Shown piece by piece: positions 34,150 to 41,051 of a DNA stretch of 64,000 nt. Source of the stretch: Bacteroidetes bacterium 43-16 (GTDB lineage Bacteria > Bacteroidota > Bacteroidia > Chitinophagales > Chitinophagaceae); NCBI GenBank assembly GCA_001897525.1, contig MKTB01000004.1:120010-184009 (forward strand). The letters are read 5' to 3'. How positions within the stretch are numbered: position 1 is the stretch's first letter; every line of letters begins with the position of its first letter. The position numbers and the translations under genes are program-made. Below the pieces are notes generated by a model that did no database searches, was not told the DNA's origin, and saw only the letters and a program-made list of their open reading frames with translations.

Positions 34150-36174
34150 TTAAATAAATAAAGACACGATGATATCGATGAGTTTAATCCCTATGAATGG
34201 GGCAATAAGGCCGCCTAAACCATAGATTAAAAGATTCCTGCGCAGTAGTGCTGATGCGCCAATCGGCTTGTAGGCAACGCCTTTTAATGCCAGCGGAATA
34301 AGGAACGGAATAATAATGGCATTGAAGATAACAGCGGACAGAATGGCGCTTTGCGGACTGGAAAGGGCCATAATATTCAGGCTTTGTAAAGCCGGGATGG
34401 CTGTTATAAATAATGCCGGGATGATGGCAAAATATTTGGCCACATCATTGGCAATGCTGAAGGTAGTAAGGGTTCCGCGGGTCATCAATAGTTGTTTGCC
34501 GATCTCTACTACTTCAATTAATTTGGTGGGATCATTGTCCAGGTCCACCATATTGCCTGCTTCTTTTGCGGCCTGTGTCCCACTGTTCATGGCTACGCCT
34601 ACATCTGCTTGGGCCAATGCCGGGGCATCATTGGTGCCGTCTCCCATCATCGCAACCAGCCTTCCTGCGCTCTGTTCTTTTTTGATGTAGTTCATTTTAT
34701 CTTCGGGTTTTGCCTCGGCAATAAAATCATCTACACCGGCTTTCTCTGCAATGAATTTTGCGGTTAAAGGATTGTCCCCGGTAACCATAACGGTCTTAAT
34801 ACCCATTTTGCGCAGACGTTCAAACCGTTCCCTGATACCAGGTTTAACGATGTCCTGCAGTTCAATAACGCCCAGGGCTTTTTCGTTTTCTGATACGACT
34901 AGAGGTGTTCCTCCTTTACCGGATATTTCCCTGACTTTTACTTCAATTTCTTCGGGAAAAATGTTCCCTGCTTTTTCGACGATTCTTTTGATGGCATCGG
35001 TGGCTCCTTTACGGATGCGACTTTGCTCAAAATCAATCCCGGAACTCCTGGTCTCTGCAGAGAACCGGATAAAGCGCGGTGCATTTACGGCATAGCTTAA
35101 AGGATTGACACCGGCCAATTCAATAATGGATTTACCTTCGGGTGTGTCATCACTCATAGAGCTCAATACGGCTGCGCGTATCATTTGTTTTTCATCGATG
35201 CCATTTGCGGAATAGAATTGGGTGGCTTTCCTGTTGCCAATGGTAATCGTTCCAGTTTTATCCAACAGCAAGACATCAATATCTCCGGCTGTTTCAACTG
35301 CCTTACCACTTTTGGTAATGACATTGGCGCGCAAGGCACGGTCCATGCCAGCAATCCCGATGGCTGATAATAAGCCACCGATGGTTGTGGGGATCAGGCA
35401 GACAAACAGGGCGATAAAGGATGCAATGGTAATGGGTGCATTGGCATAGTCTGCAAAGGGTTTTAAGGTAACGGTGACAATAATAAACACCAGTGTAAAG
35501 CCGGCTAAAAGAATCGTCAACGCTATTTCATTGGGTGTTTTCTGCCTGGAAGCACCTTCTACTAATGCAATCATTTTGTCGAGGAAGCTTTCGCCGGGTT
35601 CTGTAGTTACTTTGACCTTGATCTTGTCGGACAAGACTTTCGTGCCCCCGGTTACGGAGCTTTTATCCCCACCGGATTCGCGGATCACGGGAGCAGATTC
35701 CCCGGTGATGGCGCTTTCATCAATCGTTGCCAGACCTTCGATAATTTCACCATCGGTGGCAATAATATCCCCGGCTTCACAAATAAAGATATCGCCTTTT
35801 TTGAGTGCTGCAGAAGATATAGTGCGACCGTCTGCTAAACGGGCAGGTGTTTCTTCACGGGTTTTTCTTAAGCTGTCCGCTTGTGCTTTTCCTCTTGCTT
35901 CTGCAATCGCTTCTGCAAAATTGGCAAACAGTAAGGTGAAGAAGAGGATTATTGTGATTAGTAAATTGTAAATAGAGAATTGTAAATGATCTGTTCCGGA
36001 AAAAAAAGAGTTTATAGTTACCAGTAACATGACCACAGTGCAAATCTCTACCAAAAACATAATGGGATTTTTTACCATTAACTTCGGATGTAGCTTGATG
36101 AATGACTGCTTCAAACTTTCCAAAACGATTTCCTTCGTGAAGAGTTTTTGATTATTTTTATTATTTGATTTCAT
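34150..36174 (-). CDS. kdpB: Potassium-transporting ATPase subunit B
   Basis: P-type ATPase catalytic subunit of Kdp, 674 residues. The phosphorylation site is in [13 protein letters not shown], the actuator loop in [12 protein letters not shown], and the hinge in [21 protein letters not shown]. Transmembrane helices are at both ends and in the middle. It is followed by kdpC with 12 bases between and is separated from kdpA by about 890 bases that hold a four-helix-bundle gene in the opposite orientation. Heptanucleotide array C begins 8 bases upstream of its ATG. Confidence 0.98.
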   Translation of the reverse strand: MKSNNKNNQKLFTKEIVLESLKQSFIKLHPKLMVKNPIMFLVEICTVVMLLVTINSFFSGTDHLQFSIYNLLITIILFFTLLFANFAEAIAEARGKAQADSLRKTREETPARLADGRTISSAALKKGDIFICEAGDIIATDGEIIEGLATIDESAITGESAPVIRESGGDKSSVTGGTKVLSDKIKVKVTTEPGESFLDKMIALVEGASRQKTPNEIALTILLAGFTLVFIIVTVTLKPFADYANAPITIASFIALFVCLIPTTIGGLLSAIGIAGMDRALRANVITKSGKAVETAGDIDVLLLDKTGTITIGNRKATQFYSANGIDEKQMIRAAVLSSMSDDTPEGKSIIELAGVNPLSYAVNAPRFIRFSAETRSSGIDFEQSRIRKGATDAIKRIVEKAGNIFPEEIEVKVREISGKGGTPLVVSENEKALGVIELQDIVKPGIRERFERLRKMGIKTVMVTGDNPLTAKFIAEKAGVDDFIAEAKPEDKMNYIKKEQSAGRLVAMMGDGTNDAPALAQADVGVAMNSGTQAAKEAGNMVDLDNDPTKLIEVVEIGKQLLMTRGTLTTFSIANDVAKYFAIIPALFITAIPALQSLNIMALSSPQSAILSAVIFNAIIIPFLIPLALKGVAYKPIGASALLRRNLLIYGLGGLIAPFIGIKLIDIIVSLFI

Positions 36175-36181
36175 GTTTTTA

Positions 36182-36272
36182 ATTTAGTGAGACGTGATGG
36201 ATGATAAGTGAGATGTTTGATGTGATAAGTGATAGGTGACAAGTTAGATGTGAGATGTAATTAGTGAGCAAT
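36182..36272 (+). repeat. Heptanucleotide repeat array C
   Basis: Thirteen 7-bp units in exact phase: for example GAGACGT, GATAAGT, GAGATGT, GATAAGT, GATAGGT, GACAAGT, TAGATGT, GAGATGT and AATTAGT. The array starts 8 bases upstream of the kdpB ATG and ends 60 bases before the four-helix-bundle start. Confidence 0.85.
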
Positions 36273-36332
36273 AGGTTATAACTTTTGATTACTGAATAAT
36301 GAATTGTATTTATTTTTAATAAAACTTTCCTT

Positions 36333-36692
36333 ATGAAACCACATCAAAAACTAAACGCCTGGATTCATAGTTTCCACCTGGTTAAAACATTATATGAGCT
36401 TACAAAGACTTATCCTTCTGAGGAAAAATTCGGACTGATATCTCAGATTCGTCGTGCTGCTGTTTCTGTTCCGGTAAACATCGCAGAAGGGGCAGCAAGA
36501 AAAGGCAAAAAAGAGTTCATTCATTTTCTACATATTTCACTCGGCTCTTTAACTGAGCTCGACACATTGTTGCTATTAAGTGGTGATCTGGGATTTATCT
36601 CTAATGAGCAATCTGTCTTATTAAATAATGAACTGGATTCCATCGGAAAAATGATTTATGGATTGATTAAAAAAGTTGAAAGTGGGTTGTGA
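36333..36692 (+). CDS. Four-helix-bundle (S23/IVS-type) protein, inserted in the kdp operon
   Basis: A 119-residue four-helix-bundle protein of the S23 ribosomal-intervening-sequence family, related in fold to the Avd accessory protein of diversity-generating retroelements. The family signature is ISQIRRAAVSVPVNIAEGAARKGKKEFIHFL, spread around residues 40-70 (shown here in part as QIRRAAVSVPVNIAEG). It runs opposite to kdpA and kdpB and lies between them, with repeat arrays C on the left and D and E on the right. Its function is unknown. Both the orientation and the flanking repeats suggest it arrived after the kdp operon was formed. Confidence 0.9.
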   Translation: MKPHQKLNAWIHSFHLVKTLYELTKTYPSEEKFGLISQIRRAAVSVPVNIAEGAARKGKKEFIHFLHISLGSLTELDTLLLLSGDLGFISNEQSVLLNNELDSIGKMIYGLIKKVESGL

Positions 36693-36701
36693 GCGGCTAG
36701 T

Positions 36702-36827
36702 GGAGAGTGAGAGGTAGTAAGTGATAAGTAAGATGTGATATGTAAGATGTGATATGTAAGATGTGAGATGTGAGAGGTGAGAGGTGGGAATTGAAAAGTG
36801 AAAGGAGGTAAATGGAATATGATAGGT
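36702..36827 (+). repeat. Heptanucleotide repeat array D
   Basis: Eighteen 7-bp units in unbroken phase, including GAGAGGT, GATAAGT and four AAGATGT alternating with GATATGT, then GAGAGGT twice. It starts 10 bases after the four-helix-bundle stop and reaches looser units at about 36850. Confidence 0.9.
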
Positions 36828-36960
36828 TAGAAAGTGAGATGAGTATGTTTAGAAGTAAGAAACAAGGGTTGAAAACAAAAATGCATCTCCAAAATTTATC
36901 ATTATTAGCATTTTACTGCTCAGATTTTGCTGCTTATATTGCTCTTTCCACATTTTTCTC

Positions 36961-37065
36961 TTTACAGCTCTCTTTTCACTTTCCCCTTCTCAACTCTTAC
37001 ATCTCACTTTTTCCTATCCACATTTCACCTTTTACTCTTCACTACTCACCATTCACTTCTCCCCC
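36961..37065 (-). repeat. Heptanucleotide repeat array E, inverted
   Basis: Fifteen 7-bp units in exact phase, of the reverse-complement type: TTCACTT, CTCACTT, TTCACCT, TTCACTA, CTCACCA and TTCACTT. On the minus strand these read AAGTGAA and similar. It is the only array in this orientation and it ends at the kdpA stop codon. Confidence 0.88.
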
Positions 37066-38750
37066 TACATCGAAAAATACTCTGCTATTGGTCCCAAGGT
37101 TAATGCCGGGAAGAAGGATAAAGCGGCAATGATGGCAATTACTGCAAATACCATTAAACCAAATGTTGCTGTATCTGTTTTCAAGGTGCCGTTACTTTCG
37201 GGTATGTATTTCTTGTTGGCTAATAATCCCGCTATGGCTATTGGACCGATAATGGGCAGGAATCTTCCTAAGATCAACACAAAACCTGTGGTGATATTCC
37301 ACCAGAGATTGTTGTCGCCCAGGCCTTCGAAACCACTCCCATTGTTGGCTGCAGAAGAAGTGTATTCGTACAATATTTCACTGAAGCCGTGAAAGCCCGG
37401 GTTGTTCAGCGTGGATGCTCCTTGTGCCGGGAATGCCGTAGCTAATGCGGTACCCACCAATATTAAAAACGGATGCAGTAAGGCGATGATCATGGCGATC
37501 TTCATTTCTCTTGCTTCAATTTTTTTGCCCATAAATTCAGGCGTACGTCCTACCATTAATCCACTGATGAACACGGCAAGGATAATGAAGATGAAAAAGT
37601 TCAACAGGCCTACTCCGCAACCGCCATAAAAGGCATTGACCATCATCGCCAGCAACTCATTCATGCCGGATAAAGGCATGGTGCTGTCGTGCATCCCATT
37701 GACTGATCCGGTAGAAATAACGGTGGTCACAATGCTCCAAAACCCTGTGGCAGCAGCCCCGAAGCGTATTTCTTTACCTTCTGTAGCACCTGATGAATCA
37801 TCGATACCCATGGCTGCAATGGCAGGATTACCATTCGTCTCCATATTGATATTGGGCAGGGTAAGGAGCAAAAATCCCACGGTCATCACGCCAAAGATCA
37901 TCCTGGAAAATTTCTTTCTACCGGTAAAATAACCAAAGGCAAAAATCATTGCCAGCGGAACGATCAGCTGGGCAAACATCACTACCATATTGGTCAGGTA
38001 ATTCGGGTTTTCGAAAGGATGTGCCGCATTCGCGCCAAAGAAACCGCCCCCATTGGTACCGACGTGCTTGATGGCGATAAATCCGGCAGCAGGTCCGGTG
38101 GAAACATTTACGGTATCGCCTTGCAGGGATACGATCTGGTCTTTACCTTCAAAGGTCATCGGCGTGCCGTTGAACACTAATAGCAAAGCGACGACCAGGG
38201 ACAGCGGCAGCAGTATTCTTGTACAGGATTTCATTAAGAAGTTGTAGAAGTTTCCTAATTGATCGGTTGTTTTTTCACGGAAGGCTTTAAACAAAATAGC
38301 TGCTGCAGCCAGACCGGTACCGGCACTTACAAATTGTAGAAACATCAGCCACATTTGGCCCAGGTAACTCACACCTGTTTCTCCGGAATAGTGTTGCAGG
38401 TTACAGTTCACCACAAAAGATATGGTGGTATTGAAAGCCAGGTCTGCACTCATATTGGGATTATGATCCGGGTTGAAGGGCAGCCATTGCTGGGTCATTA
38501 AGATAAGCATACCCAGCAGGAACCAGACAAGATTTATGGTCAGCAAGGCTACCATATGTTCTTTCCAGTTCATTTCTTTTTTAATATTGATCCCGCTGAT
38601 CTTGTAGCATGCCTTTTCTATGGGATTAAAAACCGGGTCGAGCAGGGTTTTCTCTCCGCCATAAACTTTCGCCATGTATTTACCGAAGGGAAGTGCCAAT
38701 GCAAGTGTTGCGGTGAACATCACAATGATTCCTAAGATTTCTGTATTCAT
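37065..38750 (-). CDS. kdpA: Potassium-transporting ATPase subunit A
   Basis: Channel-like potassium-binding subunit of Kdp, 561 residues, with about ten transmembrane helices. The N-terminus is LGIIVMFTATLALALPFGKYMAKVY. Selectivity-filter segments are visible, including GTNGGGFFGANAAHPFENP and NNGSGFEGLG. The stop codon (37065-37067) touches inverted repeat array E. It follows kdpF by 59 bases. Intact, no truncation. Confidence 0.98.
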   Translation of the reverse strand: MNTEILGIIVMFTATLALALPFGKYMAKVYGGEKTLLDPVFNPIEKACYKISGINIKKEMNWKEHMVALLTINLVWFLLGMLILMTQQWLPFNPDHNPNMSADLAFNTTISFVVNCNLQHYSGETGVSYLGQMWLMFLQFVSAGTGLAAAAILFKAFREKTTDQLGNFYNFLMKSCTRILLPLSLVVALLLVFNGTPMTFEGKDQIVSLQGDTVNVSTGPAAGFIAIKHVGTNGGGFFGANAAHPFENPNYLTNMVVMFAQLIVPLAMIFAFGYFTGRKKFSRMIFGVMTVGFLLLTLPNINMETNGNPAIAAMGIDDSSGATEGKEIRFGAAATGFWSIVTTVISTGSVNGMHDSTMPLSGMNELLAMMVNAFYGGCGVGLLNFFIFIILAVFISGLMVGRTPEFMGKKIEAREMKIAMIIALLHPFLILVGTALATAFPAQGASTLNNPGFHGFSEILYEYTSSAANNGSGFEGLGDNNLWWNITTGFVLILGRFLPIIGPIAIAGLLANKKYIPESNGTLKTDTATFGLMVFAVIAIIAALSFFPALTLGPIAEYFSM

Positions 38751-38809
38751 TTTTTCTGATAATTGACGGTTGATATTTTATAGTTGACCAATTACGGGTT
38801 GTTGCTGTT

Positions 38810-38887
38810 TTAAAATTTTTCGGGCTTAAGCAATACATAAACGATGTAAGCAAAAACGCCAATGGATAAGATGAATAATGCGGTCAT
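38810..38887 (-). CDS. kdpF: Potassium-transporting ATPase subunit F (small subunit)
   Basis: A 25-residue single-helix membrane peptide, MTALFILSIGVFAYIVYVLL followed by KPEKF, which fits KdpF and stabilises the Kdp complex. The ATG at 38887 is the natural start. The same frame stays open upstream to 39055 only because the heptanucleotide array F, read on this strand, contains no stop codons. That extension would be a repetitive peptide and is not believed to be part of KdpF. Confidence 0.85.
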   Translation of the reverse strand: MTALFILSIGVFAYIVYVLLKPEKF

Positions 38888-38905
38888 TGTTTTTATTTTT
38901 TGGGT

Positions 38906-39031
38906 GATGGGTGGTAAGTGATAGGTAATAGGTGATAAGTGATAAGTGATAAGTGAAATGTGAAATGTGATAAGTGATAAGTGATAAGTGATAAGTGATA
39001 AGTGAAATGTGATAAGTGATAAGTGAAATGT
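38906..39031 (+). repeat. Heptanucleotide repeat array F (longest, cleanest)
   Basis: Eighteen 7-bp units in exact phase: GATAAGT ten times, GAAATGT four times, GATAGGT, AATAGGT, GATGGGT and GGTAAGT. It begins 18 bases upstream of the kdpF ATG and ends 20 bases before the small upstream gene's stop. Confidence 0.95.
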
Positions 39032-39051
39032 GGTCTCTGTTTTTATCAATA

Positions 39052-39135
39052 TCATATCTCATCAAAAAAACGGATGGATCTGTAGAAAATCCAGAAACAT
39101 AAAATGCCGGAAAGGATTAAAATGAGGGTAAGCAT
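39052..39135 (-). CDS. Possible kdp-associated membrane micropeptide
   Basis: A 27-residue frame with ATG at 39135 and TGA at 39052: MLTLILILSGILCFWIFYRS then IRFFDEI. It is a single hydrophobic helix with a short charged tail, in the operon direction, between the conserved upstream gene and kdpF. Tiny membrane peptides ending in an FxxI-type acidic tail are known to me from other Bacteroidota kdp clusters, but I cannot verify that here. Two alternative readings exist: chance, or a regulatory leader peptide. Confidence 0.45.
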   Translation of the reverse strand: MLTLILILSGILCFWIFYRSIRFFDEI

Positions 39136-39165
39136 AAGGGTTATTGTTGTTGAATGAAAGTTTTT

Positions 39166-39525
39166 TTAGAGTCCTGATTTGTACACTTGTTTCACATAAA
39201 GAGCATACAGGCCCGCAGGAACTTTTCGGATTACCTGTTTTCTTTCGCCGGCAGGGCAAGTAAAAAAGATATTGTCAAGAGAAAAGATGAATACGTTTTC
39301 AATAGCATTTTTTATCATCAGATCTCCTTTTCTATAAATGCTATCGATCAATTTCATGCACTTGTCTGTCATCAGTTCATTATGCTGCTCTACCATTTTC
39401 CGGGTATGCCGGGTAATGATACGGATGAGGGCAAAAGGATTTTTTAAGTGGACTAATCTTGATATTTCTGTTTTTACTTCCGGGATTACAGCAGCTATTT
39501 CATCGGCTACTTCATATTGATTCAT
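39166..39525 (-). CDS. Conserved kdp-cluster protein of unknown function (DUF7674-like)
   Basis: From the ATG at 39525, a 119-residue mostly helical soluble protein: MNQYEVADEIAAVIPEVKTEI, then HTRKMVEQHNELMTDKCMKLIDSIYRKGDLMIKNAIENVFIFSLDNI spread over residues 55-95, and the end LYALYVKQVYKSGL. The NAIENVFIFSL pattern resembles DUF7674 proteins, which I recall as neighbours of Bacteroidota kdp genes, but the name is tentative. It is the first gene after a sigma-54-type promoter and so probably heads the kdp transcript. An earlier start at 39639 would add 38 residues and include that promoter. Confidence 0.72.
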   Translation of the reverse strand: MNQYEVADEIAAVIPEVKTEISRLVHLKNPFALIRIITRHTRKMVEQHNELMTDKCMKLIDSIYRKGDLMIKNAIENVFIFSLDNIFFTCPAGERKQVIRKVPAGLYALYVKQVYKSGL

Positions 39526-39554
39526 TTGGAAACTTATTTGTTTGACTATACTGT

Positions 39555-39570
39555 AGCCAATTATGTTCCA
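39555..39570 (-). promoter_or_regulatory. Sigma-54-type promoter of the kdp operon
   Basis: On the minus strand TGGAACATAATTGGCT has GG and GC separated by 10 bases, as at -24/-12, and matches TGG-AC-----T-GCW of the sigma-54 consensus. It lies 29 bases upstream of the ATG at 39525. A sigma-54 activator gene is encoded directly upstream, which makes the assignment more credible. Confidence 0.6.
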
Positions 39571-39645
39571 CAATAAACAAATAGTACATAATTGCTTGAC
39601 AATCAATATATTGAAAATTATTTCAAAAAATAGAGACATGAAAAA

Positions 39646-39666
39646 AGCCTATCAAAATGATAGGCT
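39646..39666 (-). terminator. Terminator after the sigma-54 regulator gene
   Basis: Perfect 9-bp stem AGCCTATCA / TGATAGGCT with loop AAA, followed on the minus strand by TTTTTT. It separates the regulator from the kdp transcript. Confidence 0.8.
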
Positions 39667-39690
39667 CATTATCAAAACGAGTAGGTAGCA

Positions 39691-41043
39691 CTAGCGGATC
39701 TTATATTCTTCGATCTTTCTGTATAGCGTAGCAATACCGATTTCCATAAGCCTGGCAGCTTCTGCTTTATTCCCTTGTGTATGGTTAAGTACTTTTTGAA
39801 TGTGCAATTTTTCTGCGCTTTGCAGTGAAAATGCAGATAGCTGCTGATCCTTTGTAAGTTCAGATCTCATTTGAATATCTGCAGGCAGGTCATCTACAGA
39901 CAACTCATCTCCATTGGAAAGAATTACAGCGCGCTCAATCACATTTTTCAATTCCCGGATGTTACCGTTCCATGAGTATTCTTGCAATGCACGAAGGCAT
40001 CCGGGGCTGATAGTGGTAATTTTTTTGTTGCTCTTCCTCGCAAAAAGTACCAGGAAATGAAGCGCCAATAATGCTATGTCGGGCACTCTTTCGCGCAGGG
40101 CCGGGAGCGGGATCTGGAACACGGATATACGGTAAAAGAGGTCTTCCCGGAAGTGTCCTGCTTCGATCTCTTGCTTCAAGTTTTTATTGGTGGCTGCTAT
40201 GATGCGGACATTAACTTTGGTGGGACTAGTATCTCCTACTTTTAAGAATTCCCCGGACTCAATTACCCGCAATAATTTCGCCTGCAGGTCCAAGGCCATT
40301 TCGCCCAATTCGTCTAAAAAGATGGTGCCGTTATTTGCTTCTTCAAACAAACCTTTATGGTCTTTAGCCGCACCTGTAAAGGCTCCGGCCTTATGACCAA
40401 ACATTTCACTTTCCAACAAATCTTTACTGAAAGCGGAACAGTTAATCGCTACAAAGTTTTGTTTACTGCGCTTACTTTCCTGGTGGATCGTTTGTGCGAA
40501 GACTTCTTTACCCGTTCCTGTTTCCCCGGTCAGGAGAATGGTGGTATCTGTTTGCGCTACTTTTTTTGCCAGTTCAATGGCCTGTAAAACGGAGGCCGAG
40601 CTACCTATAATTTTATCGAATGAGTGTTTATTGTCTAATTGTTTTTCTAACTGTTGTACTCTTTTATTCAATGCTGCTTTTTCGCTTGCTTTGTACAGAA
40701 GCGGAATTATTCTATTGTTGTCATCTCCCTTGGTAATATAATCGAAAGCACCATTTTTTATAGCTTGTACACCATCCGGGATATTGCCGTAAGCGGTGAG
40801 TAAAATAATTTCTATTGCAGGATACTTGTCTTTAATGATCTTTGAAAATTCAACCCCGCTGCCATCAGGCAGTTTCACATCACAGAGCACTACATCAATG
40901 TCTGCCTGAATTAATTTCTTCAAGCCCGATTTGCCATCCGGTGCTTGTATCACTTCAAATCCTTCTAAACTGATGATCCTGGTCAGTAAGGCCCTTAGCT
41001 TTTCTTCGTCGTCTATGATCAGTACTTTTTTCACCTTTTGCAC
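39691..41043 (-). CDS. Sigma-54-dependent NtrC-type response regulator, kdp-associated
   Basis: A 450-residue response regulator. The receiver has phosphoacceptor D55 (LCDVKLPD). The AAA+ domain has Walker A TGETGTGKEVFAQ, the GAFTGA loop needed for contact with sigma-54 in GHKAGAFTGAAKDHKG, and Walker B TIFLDELGEM. A Fis-type helix-turn-helix ends the protein (NKAEAARLMEIGIATLYRKI). It is divergent in logic from the KdpE at 43.2 kb, which is OmpR-type. Located just upstream of the sigma-54 promoter of the kdp operon, it is the likely activator, with the HAMP/PAS kinase at 29.3 kb as partner. Confidence 0.95.
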   Translation of the reverse strand: MQKVKKVLIIDDEEKLRALLTRIISLEGFEVIQAPDGKSGLKKLIQADIDVVLCDVKLPDGSGVEFSKIIKDKYPAIEIILLTAYGNIPDGVQAIKNGAFDYITKGDDNNRIIPLLYKASEKAALNKRVQQLEKQLDNKHSFDKIIGSSASVLQAIELAKKVAQTDTTILLTGETGTGKEVFAQTIHQESKRSKQNFVAINCSAFSKDLLESEMFGHKAGAFTGAAKDHKGLFEEANNGTIFLDELGEMALDLQAKLLRVIESGEFLKVGDTSPTKVNVRIIAATNKNLKQEIEAGHFREDLFYRISVFQIPLPALRERVPDIALLALHFLVLFARKSNKKITTISPGCLRALQEYSWNGNIRELKNVIERAVILSNGDELSVDDLPADIQMRSELTKDQQLSAFSLQSAEKLHIQKVLNHTQGNKAEAARLMEIGIATLYRKIEEYKIR

Positions 41044-41051
41044 TTTAATGT

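Noticed and set aside
36693..37065. CRISPR array
   Set aside because: Units are only 7 bp in direct tandem with no spacers, and there are no cas genes.
36812..37132. A plus-strand protein-coding gene between the four-helix-bundle gene and kdpA
   Set aside because: The frame runs through repeat arrays D and E and the 3' end of kdpA, with no domain or composition of a real gene.
38810..39055. 81-residue extended KdpF with repetitive N-terminus as a real protein
   Set aside because: The extension is purely the heptanucleotide repeat read as codons; the last 25 residues match KdpF with its own ATG.
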